64,000 nucleotides of DNA from contig NZ_CP045871.1 of the NCBI RefSeq assembly GCF_009650135.1, positions 186,001-250,000 of the forward strand, read 5' to 3'. This document shows positions 10,772 through 25,743 of this stretch, in pieces. Below the pieces are notes generated by a model. It saw only the letters and a list, made by a program, of their open reading frames with translations, ran no database searches and was not told the DNA's origin. The first letter of the stretch is position 1, and each line of letters starts with the position of its first letter. A program made the position numbers and the translations under genes. This stretch comes from Litorivicinus lipolyticus. Lineage in GTDB: Bacteria > Pseudomonadota > Gammaproteobacteria > Pseudomonadales > Litorivicinaceae.

Positions 10772-11551
10772 TTACAGGTCCAGATCGTAGTCGACAATCA
10801 CCGGCGCATGGTCACTGAACCGGCGCTCGGTGTAGATGCTGGCGGTCAGCACCTTGGGCGCCAGTTGTTCCGAACAAATTTGATAATCCACGCGCCATGC
10901 GCCCGGGTCGGCTTTGCTGCCGAGGTCGTCGTGGCTGGGCCACCAGCTGTGATAGCCATCATCACGTGACACTTCACGCAGGGCATCACGATAGCCCGTG
11001 GTGCTTAACAACTCGTCCATCCAATCGCGCTGTGCGGGTAAAAAGCCAAGGGTATTGGAGTGCAGGTCCGGGTCCGTCAGGTCTCGCTGTTGGTGGGCCA
11101 TTTGGAAGTTGCCGGCGTAGATAAACAGGCGCCGTTTACGCCGTACTTTGCCCATGTGGGCGTTCAGCGTTTCCATGAAGTGCCACTGCAGATCCAGGCC
11201 TTCCGAGTCGCGTCCGGGCGGGATCCACAGGCTGGCGATCGACACTTCGTCGTAATCGGCTTGAATTAAGGTGCCGTGTTTATCCAGGTCGTAGTTAGCC
11301 AAGCCACGCATGATGGCCTTGGGCGTTTGGCGCACGTAAATCGCGGTGCCGCCGTAGTCCTCGTCTTCGCCTTCACAGAAAAACGCTTCGTAGCCCGGCA
11401 ATTGGTAAGCGGGGTCATCGGCGATCTTGTATTCACGGCAGCGCACATCCTGAAGCGCAATGACCTCGGCGTCTTTGGTGGCGGCCCAATCGAAAAAGCC
11501 GCGTTCAGCCGCGTCAACGATGCCGTTAACGGTAAGGTTGATTACCCGCAT
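10772..11551 (-). CDS. crc: Crc-type catabolite repression control protein (exonuclease III fold)
   Basis: The 259-residue protein has the exonuclease III/AP endonuclease fold but matches Pseudomonas Crc in detail (DDPAYQLPGYEAFFCE, KVRRKRRLFIY, GFLPAQRDWMDELL). Several ExoIII catalytic positions are altered: Asn7 is Thr, the LQE glutamate is Asp, and the GDMN segment reads AGNF. The terminal SDHAPVIVDY is kept. In Pseudomonas Crc has no nuclease activity and acts with Hfq to repress translation of catabolic mRNAs. Its position between rph and pyrE is the same as in Pseudomonas. A degenerate XthA paralogue without the Crc role is the alternative. Confidence 0.86.
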   Translation of the reverse strand: MRVINLTVNGIVDAAERGFFDWAATKDAEVIALQDVRCREYKIADDPAYQLPGYEAFFCEGEDEDYGGTAIYVRQTPKAIMRGLANYDLDKHGTLIQADYDEVSIASLWIPPGRDSEGLDLQWHFMETLNAHMGKVRRKRRLFIYAGNFQMAHQQRDLTDPDLHSNTLGFLPAQRDWMDELLSTTGYRDALREVSRDDGYHSWWPSHDDLGSKADPGAWRVDYQICSEQLAPKVLTASIYTERRFSDHAPVIVDYDLDL

Positions 11552-11610
11552 CTTTGTTATCCTTCAAACCTATCAATTAACCGGGCACGTCCCTTAGACG
11601 AGATGATAAC

Positions 11611-12243
11611 TTGACTCAAGCCGACTATAAACAACGCTTTTTGCAAGCCTGTGTCGATTACGGCGCATTACGCTTTGGCCAGTTCACATTAAAGAGCGGT
11701 CGTGTCAGCCCCTATTTCTTTAACGCGGGCGCTTTTAACGACGGCAACGCCTTCGCTTTATTGGGTGAATGCTACGCCGAGGCGATCGCTGGCGTCGAAT
11801 TCGATGGCCTGTTTGGCCCCGCCTACAAGGGTATACCGCTGGCCACGGCGCTGTCGGTGACGCTGGCTCAGCAGGGCCGCAACGTGCCGGTGACCTTTAA
11901 TCGCAAGGAAGTCAAAGACCATGGTGAGGGCGGCGTGTTGATGTGCGCCGAACCTAGCGGCCGTATTTTGCTGGTGGATGATGTGATTACCGCCGGCACC
12001 GCGGTGCGCCAGGCGATGGAGCAATTAAAAGGTGTTGATGTGTCGGCGTTGGTCGTGGCCTTGGATCGTCAAGAGCGCGGCCAAGGCAGCACCAGCGCGA
12101 TCCAGGAGCTGCGAGCCCAGGGCTTGGACGTGCGCACCATTGTGACCTTGGATGATGTCTTGGAATTCGCCCGTGCGACCCAGTCCGCCGAGCACGTCGC
12201 GGCCATGGTCCAGTATCGCGAAACCTACGGCGTTCTCGCCTAG
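11611..12243 (+). CDS. pyrE: Orotate phosphoribosyltransferase
   Basis: PyrE joins orotate to PRPP to give OMP in pyrimidine synthesis. The 210-residue protein contains GQFTLKSGRVSPYFFNAG, GPAYKGIPLATAL, NRKEVKDHGEGG and the PRPP-binding loop LLVDDVITAGTA. A TTG at 11611 is used as the start; the nearby ATG at 11603 is out of frame and stops at once. The gene is divergent from crc with a 59-bp spacer and is followed by a DUF4124 gene on the same strand. Confidence 0.96.
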   Translation: MTQADYKQRFLQACVDYGALRFGQFTLKSGRVSPYFFNAGAFNDGNAFALLGECYAEAIAGVEFDGLFGPAYKGIPLATALSVTLAQQGRNVPVTFNRKEVKDHGEGGVLMCAEPSGRILLVDDVITAGTAVRQAMEQLKGVDVSALVVALDRQERGQGSTSAIQELRAQGLDVRTIVTLDDVLEFARATQSAEHVAAMVQYRETYGVLA

Positions 12244-12280
12244 CACCACGTTCACCGCAGGCTGTACTAGACTCAGTCGC

Positions 12281-16367
<4,087 letters not shown>

Positions 16368-16391
16368 ACGGACTCCTTAGAACATTTGCAG

Positions 16392-16847
16392 TTAGGTGGT
16401 GCCTGAGCTGCCGTAGCCGCCGGCGCCGCGCACACTGTCCTCAGCATAGTCCTCGACCCAGTTAAATTCTGGGATTCCGACCGGGACCATGACCATTTGT
16501 GCAATGCGTTCACCGACGTCGATGGTCTGGGGCTGTTGGCCGCGGTTCCACAGCGACACCATCAGCGGCCCCTGGTAGTCCGAATCAATGAGGCCAATGG
16601 TGTTGCCCAAAATGAGCCCGCGCTTGTGGCCTTGGCCCGAGCGCGGCATCAGCATGGCGCACCAATTCGGGTCGCCAATGTGAATCGACAGCCCGGTCGG
16701 GATCAGTTCGCGTTGCCCCGGCGCCAGCGTTAACGGCGCATCCAGCATGGCGCGCAGGTCAACCCCGGCGGAGCCCTCGGTGGCGCGTGCCGGCAATGGA
16801 AACTCGCTGCCCAGTCGCGGGTCCAGCAATTTAGCGTTCAGTTGCAT
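16392..16847 (-). CDS. dut: dUTP diphosphatase
   Basis: Dut hydrolyses dUTP to dUMP, which keeps uracil out of DNA and supplies thymidylate synthesis. The 151-residue trimeric-type enzyme has the five conserved motifs, including [39 protein letters not shown] and the C-terminal glycine-rich [12 protein letters not shown]. It lies between coaBC and algC on the same strand, 2 bp after the coaBC stop. Confidence 0.97.
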   Translation of the reverse strand: MQLNAKLLDPRLGSEFPLPARATEGSAGVDLRAMLDAPLTLAPGQRELIPTGLSIHIGDPNWCAMLMPRSGQGHKRGLILGNTIGLIDSDYQGPLMVSLWNRGQQPQTIDVGERIAQMVMVPVGIPEFNWVEDYAEDSVRGAGGYGSSGTT

Positions 16848-16849
16848 GC

Positions 16850-18046
16850 CTATTCCTTAGCTAAGTCGATGATGCGCCGTACCAGTGCCTCGGCCAGCAC
16901 GCGCTTGGGCGCATGGCCCAAGTCTGTGTCGCCATGGGCATCTATCCAGTGCAGGTGATTGTCGTCGGTGCCAAACGCTTGGTTGTCACCCACGGTGTTG
17001 GCCAAAATGGCATCTAGGCCTTTGCGGATCCGTTTGGCGCGCGCGTTGTCGATGGCGTTTTCGGTTTCGGCAGCAAAGCCAATGACCCAGCGCGGGCGGC
17101 GCTTGGCCCCGGCCACGGCGGCGACGATGTCTGGGTTTTCGACCCAATGGACGTCGTTAAGATCGCCTTGGCCCTTTTTCAGTTTGTGCTCGGCGGCCAT
17201 GGCGGGGCGGAAATCCGCGACCGCGGCGCAGGCTATAAAGCCGTCGGGGTTGACCGCTTGGCATGCGGCCAGCATTTCAAGCGCGCTGTTGACTGCGACG
17301 CGCTCGATCCCGTCGGGGCAGTCCAGCGTGGTCGGGCCGGACACCAGGGTTACTTGGGCGCCCGCGTCACGTAGGGCCGCGGCAATGGCGTAGCCCATTT
17401 TGCCGCTGGAATGATTGGAGACATAGCGCACCGGGTCGATCGCCTCGCGGGTTGGGCCGGCGCTGACCAGCCAGTGCTGGCCGGCCAACTGGCCGCTGAC
17501 CAGGGCGCGTTCAACGGCCTGATGCAGCGCCACAGGTTCGAGCATCCGGCCCAGGCCGACGTCGCCGCAGGCTTGTTCTCCGGCGTCCGGGCCATGCACC
17601 TGAATGCCGCGCGCCAGTAGCGTGGCCAAATTGGCTTGGGTGCTGGCTTGGGCCCACATTTGTTGGTTCATGGCCGGTGCGATGTGAACGGGGGCGGGGG
17701 TGGCCAGCGTTAATGTGGTCAACAAGTCATCCCCGCGACCTTGGGCCAGGCGGGCCATGGTGTCGGCGGTGCACGGCGCGATCAGCAATAGCTCAGCCCA
17801 GCGCGCCAGCTCAATATGGCCCATGCCGGCCTCGGCGCTGGGGTCCAGTAGCGTGGTTTTGACCTCGCGTCCAGACAGCGCCTGCAAGGTCAGCGGGGTT
17901 ACGAACGCTTGGGCGGCCTCGGTCATCACGACCTGCACCTGAGCGCCGGCGCGCACCAATGTGCGTACCAGTTCGGCGGCTTTGTAGGCGGCGATGCCGC
18001 CGGTGATGCCGAGGATGACACGGCGTTGGGATAAAACCTGCGTCAC
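16850..18046 (-). CDS. coaBC: Bifunctional phosphopantothenoylcysteine decarboxylase/synthetase
   Basis: The enzyme adds cysteine to 4'-phosphopantothenate (CoaB part) and decarboxylates the product (CoaC part) in coenzyme A synthesis. The 398-residue protein has the flavin-binding [15 protein letters not shown] at the N-terminus, the PAMNQQMW substrate motif and the CoaB signature [14 protein letters not shown] with [16 protein letters not shown] residues ([12 protein letters not shown]). The start is GTG at 18046. It is divergent from radC, with 77 bp between the two starts, a conserved arrangement. Confidence 0.96.
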   Translation of the reverse strand: MTQVLSQRRVILGITGGIAAYKAAELVRTLVRAGAQVQVVMTEAAQAFVTPLTLQALSGREVKTTLLDPSAEAGMGHIELARWAELLLIAPCTADTMARLAQGRGDDLLTTLTLATPAPVHIAPAMNQQMWAQASTQANLATLLARGIQVHGPDAGEQACGDVGLGRMLEPVALHQAVERALVSGQLAGQHWLVSAGPTREAIDPVRYVSNHSSGKMGYAIAAALRDAGAQVTLVSGPTTLDCPDGIERVAVNSALEMLAACQAVNPDGFIACAAVADFRPAMAAEHKLKKGQGDLNDVHWVENPDIVAAVAGAKRRPRWVIGFAAETENAIDNARAKRIRKGLDAILANTVGDNQAFGTDDNHLHWIDAHGDTDLGHAPKRVLAEALVRRIIDLAKE

Positions 18047-18123
18047 AACAGTCCTTGGGTACTCGGGAAATGAAAACTGTCATCAGGATACGGATTCACT
18101 GACCCAAGGCAAGCGAGGAAACC

Positions 18124-18747
18124 ATGCCACGACTGCAACACTTCGGCCCCCACAGCCTGACCGATGCTGAGTTGGCGCGCTGGGTGTTTGGCAATGCCGG
18201 CCCGAAACAGATACCCGCGCTGCGACGCTGCTACTTACGCCAGCAATGGGACGCCAGCGTCCCGGGCATTAATCCGGCCGCCATGCGCCGCATTCAGGCC
18301 TGGCAGCACTTGGCGCGGCGCTGGACCCAGCAGCATTTACAGCGGCGCCCGTTGTTGGCTGATCCGGCCGCTGCGGCGCGTTATTTGGTCCAAACGCTGG
18401 CCCATCGGCGGGTCGAAGTGTTCGTGGTTTTGATGCTCGATAGCCAGCTTCGGCTGTGTGAAACCCAAGAACTTAGCCGTGGCAGTGTGCGTGAAGCGCG
18501 GGTCTATCCGCGCGAGGTTGTCAGGGCAATTTTAGAATCAGGTGCAAGTTCCGTGGTTTTGGCGCACAATCATCCCAGCGGACAGACCGAGGCTTCAGCG
18601 GCGGATCATGCCCTGACGGAGTGCCTCGCACAGGTCCTGACACCTTTGGATGTCGACCTCATCGATCATTTCGTTGTGACCCGAGCCTGGGTTACCAGCA
18701 TAAAATTTGGAACAAAGACGGCGACGGGGCTTGAGCTTTGCTCATAG
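18124..18747 (+). CDS. radC: RadC-family JAMM/MPN domain protein
   Basis: The 207-residue protein has the RadC metal-binding motif AHNHPSGQTEASAADHALT with the preceding conserved VVRAILESGASSVVL. An N-terminal helix-hairpin-like region follows LTDAELARW. Despite the name, a direct DNA repair role was not supported for E. coli RadC and the family function is unsettled. It lies between coaBC (divergent) and rpmB, the standard neighbourhood. An RBS (CGAGGAAACC) precedes the ATG at 18124. Confidence 0.92.
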   Translation: MPRLQHFGPHSLTDAELARWVFGNAGPKQIPALRRCYLRQQWDASVPGINPAAMRRIQAWQHLARRWTQQHLQRRPLLADPAAAARYLVQTLAHRRVEVFVVLMLDSQLRLCETQELSRGSVREARVYPREVVRAILESGASSVVLAHNHPSGQTEASAADHALTECLAQVLTPLDVDLIDHFVVTRAWVTSIKFGTKTATGLELCS

Positions 18748-18844
18748 TATTGGTATGGTCTCGCGCCATTTTTAACGGTTGGCTACGATAGCCGACGGGG
18801 CTGGCCGCCCTAACTTAAGCCACAACTGATTAGAGAGGACCATC

Positions 18845-19081
18845 ATGTCAAAGGTGTGCCAAGTGACCGGCAAGCGGCCTGCTACCGGCAACAACGTTTC
18901 GCACTCAAAAGTTAGAACGCGTCGTCGCTTTCTTCCTAACCTGCAGTACCACCGTTTTTGGGTAGCGTCTGAAAATCGCTTTATCCGTTTGCGTGTTACG
19001 AGCAAAGGAATGCGCATCATCGACAAGAAAGGCATCGACGCCGTTCTTGCTGACATGCGTGCCGACGGCCAGAAAGTTTAA
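18845..19081 (+). CDS. rpmB: 50S ribosomal protein L28
   Basis: The 78-residue basic protein starts [20 protein letters not shown], the typical L28 N-terminus, and continues [13 protein letters not shown]. It is a small structural component of the large ribosomal subunit. A strong ribosome binding site (AGAGAGGACC) precedes the ATG. rpmG follows after 11 bp, as in most proteobacteria. The 97-bp spacer after radC presumably holds the promoter, but no clear -10/-35 pair stands out. Confidence 0.98.
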   Translation: MSKVCQVTGKRPATGNNVSHSKVRTRRRFLPNLQYHRFWVASENRFIRLRVTSKGMRIIDKKGIDAVLADMRADGQKV

Positions 19082-19092
19082 GGAGCTGAATC

Positions 19093-19248
19093 ATGCGCGA
19101 TAAAATTAAGTTGGTTTCTAGTGCCGGTACCGGTCACTACTACACAACCACTAAAAACAAACGCAACATGCCTGACAAAATGGAGATCAAAAAGTTTGAT
19201 CCCGTGGTTCGTCAGCACGTGATGTATAAAGAAGCCAAGATCAAGTAA
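19093..19248 (+). CDS. rpmG: 50S ribosomal protein L33
   Basis: This 51-residue reading frame encodes L33, with [36 protein letters not shown] and a lysine-rich end. It contains no cysteine, so it is the zinc-free form of L33. An AGGAGC ribosome binding site lies 5 bases before the ATG. It forms an operon with rpmB and is followed directly by a strong intrinsic terminator. Confidence 0.97.
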   Translation: MRDKIKLVSSAGTGHYYTTTKNKRNMPDKMEIKKFDPVVRQHVMYKEAKIK

Positions 19249-19268
19249 CTCGATCTTTGCTGCAAAGG

Positions 19269-19292
19269 GCCCCACACTGCTGGGGCTTTTTT
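19269..19292 (+). terminator. Intrinsic terminator of the rpmBG operon
   Basis: A perfect 6-bp stem (GCCCCA/TGGGGC, 19269-19274 with 19281-19286) with a 6-base loop is followed by six T residues. It lies 20 bp after the rpmG stop and ends 25 bp before mutM. Confidence 0.9.
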
Positions 19293-19317
19293 GTGGCCGT
19301 CGTTTGAGGATCCTGAA

Positions 19318-21572
<2,255 letters not shown>

Positions 21573-21576
<4 letters not shown>

Positions 21577-22109
21577 GCCGGCTCGATTAGCTTTAAATGC
21601 TCTTGGCCGGCGCGGGTCGATTTCATCACGCTCCAGCCGCCGGGCAAGGTCCAGTCCGGCTCGTGTTCAATCGCCACCAAGGCGTCCGCGGCCAATACAG
21701 GGCGGATGCGCTCCAGCGCCGGTTCCAGCAGGCCTTGTCGAAAAGGGGGGTCCAAAAAGACCAGGTCATACGGCCCGTTCAGCGCGGCGCTGAGTCCGCT
21801 GCCGCGTTGGCAGTGGCCGTTCGCAAGGTCCCAGTCGATCAGGGTTTGACTCAGCGCCGCGGCCAAACGTTTGTCCTGTTCGATGGCGTCCAGGTGCGCC
21901 GCCCCCCGGGACAAGGCTTCCAGCCCAAGGGCGCCGGTGCCGGCAAAGGCGTCCAGCACGCGGGCGCCGTCGAGCCAGCCCTGAAGCCAGTTAAATAAGG
22001 TCTCGCGGACGCGGCTCGGGGTCGGGCGCAGGCCCTCGCGCTCGGGTACCTGGATGCGCCGGCCACGGTGAGTGCCGGCGATGATGCGAAGGTTTACGGG
22101 GTTTGCCAC
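21573..22109 (-). CDS. rsmD: 16S rRNA (guanine966-N2)-methyltransferase
   Basis: RsmD methylates G966 of 16S rRNA. The 178-residue protein has IIAGTHRGRRI, RPTPSRVRETLFNWL, the SAM-binding motif DAFAGTGALGLEALSRG and the catalytic DPPF. The start is GTG at 22109; the gene overlaps the end of the upstream unknown gene by 16 bp. RsmD next to coaD is common in proteobacteria. Confidence 0.95.
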
Positions 22110-22810
22110 GTGCTGAACTCGTTATAGGTGATCGATTGAATGGCGTCGGCTAGTTGCGTGTTCCAGCGTGGTGACAGGTTTTCGAGTGCCATCCGTTCGA
22201 GCAGCGGCAACGCCGTCGCGGTGCTGTCCAGGGCGCCGTTCAGCTCACGTTTGAGGGTGCGCTGGACACCTTCAAAGAGGCGCACGGGCTCCGCTTGGGG
22301 TGTCCGCGCCATGGCGCTTTCAAAACGCGCCGCCAGCGCCTGGTAGGCAAACTGGGGGTGCGACCGTGGGCTGGCGCCATCGATGCCGATAATGCGGTTG
22401 ACCACCGCGTCCCAGCCGGCCAAGTCAAGGTTGCCTAGGGCTGCGGCGGCGCGCGGCTGGCCGGGCCAGGGCTGCTGGGTCCAGTCACCGGGGCCGTCGA
22501 TGCGGACCCAGATCAGTGTGCCCATGCGCCGCGTGCTGATGGCATGGTCGGCTAAGGCGTCGTCCGCCCAGCCCATAAACGGGACCGGGTCGTCGAACGC
22601 GAGGCTGATGTGCGGGCGCAGGTCACGGTCCAGCCAGCGCGCATGGTCGGCGCTGGTGGGTAGGGTGGGACGTTCGGGCATGCTCAAGTTGAGCAGCAAA
22701 ATAATGCCCATCAGCACCGGGATCATGATCCACAGTGTGCTGCGATCGGCTTTTAACTTGCGAAGTGGGCCGGCGCCAACTTCGGTCTCAGATTTCGACT
22801 GCGATTTCAC
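22094..22810 (-). CDS. Single-pass membrane protein of unknown function
   Basis: The 238-residue product has a charged N-terminus, one predicted transmembrane helix at about residues 25-44 (LWIMIPVLMGIILLLNL) and a long soluble region, probably periplasmic. I do not recognise a family. Segments such as RPHISLAFDDPVPFMGWADD and ERMALENLSPRWN have no motif I can assign. In Pseudomonas the slot between rsmD and ftsY holds M16-type peptidase genes; this protein lacks their HxxEH zinc motif. The start codon would be GTG at 22810 without a good ribosome binding site, so the N-terminus is uncertain. It is divergent from ftsY and coupled to rsmD. Confidence 0.7.
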   Translation of the reverse strand: MKSQSKSETEVGAGPLRKLKADRSTLWIMIPVLMGIILLLNLSMPERPTLPTSADHARWLDRDLRPHISLAFDDPVPFMGWADDALADHAISTRRMGTLIWVRIDGPGDWTQQPWPGQPRAAAALGNLDLAGWDAVVNRIIGIDGASPRSHPQFAYQALAARFESAMARTPQAEPVRLFEGVQRTLKRELNGALDSTATALPLLERMALENLSPRWNTQLADAIQSITYNEFSTWQTP

Positions 22811-22855
22811 CTGAAAATGATACCATGCGGGCGCACAAAATTAGGGGAGTTGCAT

Positions 22856-24013
22856 TTGGAATCTTGGGTGGCGGTGATGGAGCAAGGCTGGCCTTATGCG
22901 GTAGGCCTGCTCGCGGGTGCGGTGGTACTGGCGTTGATTGTGCGTGCCAGCAAGAAAATGGACGCCCCAAGCGAGCCGGCGCTCAAGACTGTGCCTGCCG
23001 CCAAGGTTGCGGTTGCACCCAAGGCCGTCGATGCCTCAGCGGATCCGGCTTCTGAGGCGCCGGTCGATGCGGCTGACCCAGTCGATTTGGCGACGGTCTC
23101 GCCGGTCAGCTTAGGCGAGCGCCTAAAAACCGGACTTTCGCGCACCCGCGGTGCCTTTGCCGGCCTCGGTGCGGTGCTACAAGGGGACTTCACGGACGAG
23201 CTGGAAGAAGAGCTCGAAGAAATTCTGCTGACCTCGGATTTGGGCATGCAGGCGAGCACGGAAGTGATGGCGCGCTTGCGCGTTCGCGTCGAGCGCGACG
23301 GCCTCAAAGGTGACGGCATCCGCGATGCGCTCAAGGCGGTGCTGTTGGACATTATTGCCCCCTGCGAGGCGGCGTTCGAGCCCGGCCCCGGCACCAACGT
23401 GGTGATGATGGTCGGCATCAATGGCGCCGGCAAGACCACCACCTTGGGCAAGCTCGCCGCCCAGCACAAAGCCTGCGGCCGCAGCGTCACCTTGGCCGCC
23501 GGAGACACCTTTCGCGCAGCCGCGGTCGAGCAGCTCAAAGCCTGGGCCGATCGCGCCGGCGTACCGGTGATCGCACAGGACACGGGGGCCGATAGCGCCT
23601 CGGTCATTTTCGACGCCTTGGCCAGCGCGCGCGCCAAGGACCAAGACATTTTACTGGCCGATACGGCAGGCCGCCTTCAAAACAAAGACCACCTGATGGA
23701 CGAGCTGTCAAAGGTCGTTCGGGTGCTCAAAAAGCAAGACGCCAACGCGCCCCACGAGGTACTGCTGGTGCTGGACGCGGGCACCGGCCAGAACGCTATT
23801 TCCCAGGCCGAATTATTCACCCGAGCGGTCGGCGTCACCGGTATCGTGTTGACCAAGCTGGATGGCACTGCCAAGGGTGGCGTGGCCTTTGCTATCGCCC
23901 TGAAATTTGGCCTCCCGATTCGCTATATCGGCGTCGGTGAGGGCATCGAGGACTTGCAGGCGTTCAGCGCCCAAGCCTTTGTTGATGCACTGTTTGAACC
24001 GGCGAACGCCTAG
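22856..24013 (+). CDS. ftsY: Signal recognition particle receptor FtsY
   Basis: FtsY is the membrane-bound SRP receptor GTPase that docks ribosome-nascent chain complexes at the translocon. The 385-residue protein has an Ala-rich N-terminal region with a hydrophobic stretch, then the NG domain: GINGAGKTTTLGKLA (P-loop), DTFRAAAVEQL, DTAGRLQNK and TKLDGTAKGG. A TTG at 22856 is taken as start because an AGGGGAG Shine-Dalgarno lies 7 bases upstream, whereas the longer frame has none. ftsE begins at the very next base after the stop. Confidence 0.95.
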   Translation: MESWVAVMEQGWPYAVGLLAGAVVLALIVRASKKMDAPSEPALKTVPAAKVAVAPKAVDASADPASEAPVDAADPVDLATVSPVSLGERLKTGLSRTRGAFAGLGAVLQGDFTDELEEELEEILLTSDLGMQASTEVMARLRVRVERDGLKGDGIRDALKAVLLDIIAPCEAAFEPGPGTNVVMMVGINGAGKTTTLGKLAAQHKACGRSVTLAAGDTFRAAAVEQLKAWADRAGVPVIAQDTGADSASVIFDALASARAKDQDILLADTAGRLQNKDHLMDELSKVVRVLKKQDANAPHEVLLVLDAGTGQNAISQAELFTRAVGVTGIVLTKLDGTAKGGVAFAIALKFGLPIRYIGVGEGIEDLQAFSAQAFVDALFEPANA

Positions 24014-24670
24014 ATGATCGAGTTTCAAAATGTCAGCAAGCGTTACGGCGCACGGGTTGCGCTGGATGACGTGAGCTTTCGTTTGGATCCGGGCGAGATG
24101 TCGTTTTTGGTCGGCCACAGTGGCGCCGGAAAATCGACTTTGCTGCGCCAATTGATTTGCCTTGAAGCGCCGACCGAGGGGCGGGTGTTGGTCGGTAACT
24201 TTGACTTGCGCCGGCTGACTGCGGAGCAACTGCCGATTTATCGGCGCAAGGTCGGGGTCGTTTTTCAGGATCCGCAGCTGCTGATGGATCGCTCGGTGTA
24301 TGACAACGTAGCGTTGCCGCTGCAGGCCTCGGGCTTTGATCGCAAGGCCATCCCGCACCGGGTCGAGGCGGCACTGCAGCAGGTTGACCTCAGCGAACTG
24401 GCCGGTGTGTTGCCGACCGCGCTGTCCAGCGGCCAACGCCAGCGCGTTGGCATCGCCCGGGCCGTGGTGCATCGACCGGCATTGCTGCTGGCGGACGAGC
24501 CGACCGGTAACTTGGATCCGGACCTGTCGAAAAAAATCATGAAGTTGTTTACCCAGTTTCGTAACCATGGAGTCACGGTGTTGATCGCGACTCACGAGCA
24601 AGCGCTGGTGGAAAGTCAGCCGTTTCGAGTCCTGCGCTTGGATGGCGGCCGGCTGGTGGAAGGCCAATGA
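24014..24670 (+). CDS. ftsE: Cell division ATP-binding protein FtsE
   Basis: FtsE is the ATPase of the FtsEX complex, which activates septal peptidoglycan hydrolases through periplasmic partners. The 218-residue protein has Walker A GHSGAGKSTLL, the ABC signature LSSGQRQRVGIARA and Walker B LLLADEPTGNLD. The gene follows ftsY without a gap and overlaps ftsX as ATGA. Confidence 0.97.
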   Translation: MIEFQNVSKRYGARVALDDVSFRLDPGEMSFLVGHSGAGKSTLLRQLICLEAPTEGRVLVGNFDLRRLTAEQLPIYRRKVGVVFQDPQLLMDRSVYDNVALPLQASGFDRKAIPHRVEAALQQVDLSELAGVLPTALSSGQRQRVGIARAVVHRPALLLADEPTGNLDPDLSKKIMKLFTQFRNHGVTVLIATHEQALVESQPFRVLRLDGGRLVEGQ

Positions 24671-25584
24671 GTATCAGTATTCACGGTGGCTACCATGCCC
24701 ACTGGGAGGCTATGCAAGACGCGATCCGACGCCTGCGTAACGACCCGATTCGCCACAGCGTCGGGGTGCTGGTGATGGCCATCATGCTGGCGTTGCCTGG
24801 GGTGTCGTGGGTGGCCTTGCGCGGTTTGGACTTGCTGATCCCGGCTGAGGCGCTGACCCCGGGGGTTTCGGTATTCATTCAAAAGGATGCTGACGAGGCG
24901 GGGCTGGACGCGCTGGCGGACCGATTAAACCTTGAGGCTGGGGTGTTTTTGGTCGAGTTGGTCAGTGCCGATCGCGGGCTGCAGGCCCTTAGCGAACTCG
25001 CAGGGCTGACTGAATTGAGCGGCGCGTTCGAACAAAATCCCTTGCCCAACGTGTTGCGCGTGTTGCTGGACCCGGATGCCCCGGTCGAGCGGGCGCGTGG
25101 GTTGGCGTTGCAACTGGAAAGCGATCCCCTGGTCGAGTTTGTTCGTATCGACCAGGGTATCAGCGTAGAAATGCGTAACGCCCTGGTGCTGGGCCAGCGC
25201 TTGGTCATGGTGTTGGCGGTGATGGTGGTGTCAGCGATCGTGCTGGTGGTGACCGGTGCGACTCGTATCGAGGTGACCCGCGCGCGCGCCGAAATTGCCC
25301 TCGTCGATTTGGTTGGCGGGACCATGCGTTATGCGCGTCGCCCATTCATCTATATGGGCTTGCTTCAGGGCGCCGCTGGTGGCTTGCTGGCGGCGGGCTT
25401 TGTCTGGTTGGGTGCCGAGCTGGTCGGCGCGCCGTTATCGCGGCTGGTGGTGCTGTACGGCGATACCGGCAGTGCGATTGGCGCCGACGCCGGTGATTTG
25501 CTGTTGCCGTTGTTAGTCGGCACTTTATTAGGCGGTTTGGGCGCGCGTTTGGCGGCACGCACCCAGAGCATCGCGTTTTCCTGA
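24667..25584 (+). CDS. ftsX: Cell division protein FtsX
   Basis: FtsX is the four-helix membrane partner of FtsE. The 305-residue protein has a cytoplasmic N-terminus and a first helix near VLVMAIMLALPGVSWVAL. A large periplasmic loop of about 100 residues follows, then three C-terminal helices, including VMVLAVMVVSAIVLVVTGA and GLLQGAAGGLLAAGFVWL. This is the standard FtsX topology. It is the last gene of the ftsYEX operon and is followed by the rpoH promoter region. Confidence 0.95.
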   Translation: MSISIHGGYHAHWEAMQDAIRRLRNDPIRHSVGVLVMAIMLALPGVSWVALRGLDLLIPAEALTPGVSVFIQKDADEAGLDALADRLNLEAGVFLVELVSADRGLQALSELAGLTELSGAFEQNPLPNVLRVLLDPDAPVERARGLALQLESDPLVEFVRIDQGISVEMRNALVLGQRLVMVLAVMVVSAIVLVVTGATRIEVTRARAEIALVDLVGGTMRYARRPFIYMGLLQGAAGGLLAAGFVWLGAELVGAPLSRLVVLYGDTGSAIGADAGDLLLPLLVGTLLGGLGARLAARTQSIAFS

Positions 25585-25651
25585 GTAGATGCAAAAATTA
25601 GCGGTAATGCGTCCGTTTTGTCAGTGCATTAGTTACAAACTGTAACGAGTC

Positions 25652-25680
25652 GGAACTATCCTCGCGCGTGGGGTGTCTAT
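25652..25680 (+). promoter_or_regulatory. Candidate sigma-E (RpoE/AlgU) type promoter of rpoH
   Basis: The 159-bp ftsX-rpoH spacer contains GGAACTA (25652-25658), 17 bases, then TCTAT (25676-25680). This resembles the GGAACTT...TCtga pattern of envelope-stress sigma factors. In E. coli and Pseudomonas rpoH is known to have such a promoter. A weaker sigma-70-like pair, TTGTCA (25618-25623) and TGTAAC (25641-25646) with a 17-base spacer, lies just upstream. Confidence 0.5.
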
Positions 25681-25743
25681 ATACTGAATTCAAGACAGTC
25701 CCACTCCACCTCAAGGAATGAGGGTCACCTCCGAGAGGAAACT

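Noticed and set aside
10772..11551. Annotation as exonuclease III (xthA)
   Set aside because: Several catalytic positions are changed and the gene matches Crc in sequence detail and location.
22894..23649. 251-codon open frame opposite ftsY
   Set aside because: It is a Ser/Thr/Pro-rich shadow of the conserved FtsY NG domain, which is clearly the real product.
23813..24667. 284-codon open frame opposite ftsE
   Set aside because: The forward strand encodes intact ABC ATPase motifs; the reverse product has none and no sensible ribosome binding site.
25680..25685. TATACT as a sigma-70 -10 element for rpoH
   Set aside because: No acceptable -35 hexamer lies 16-18 bases upstream; the sigma-E-like pair fits the same region better.
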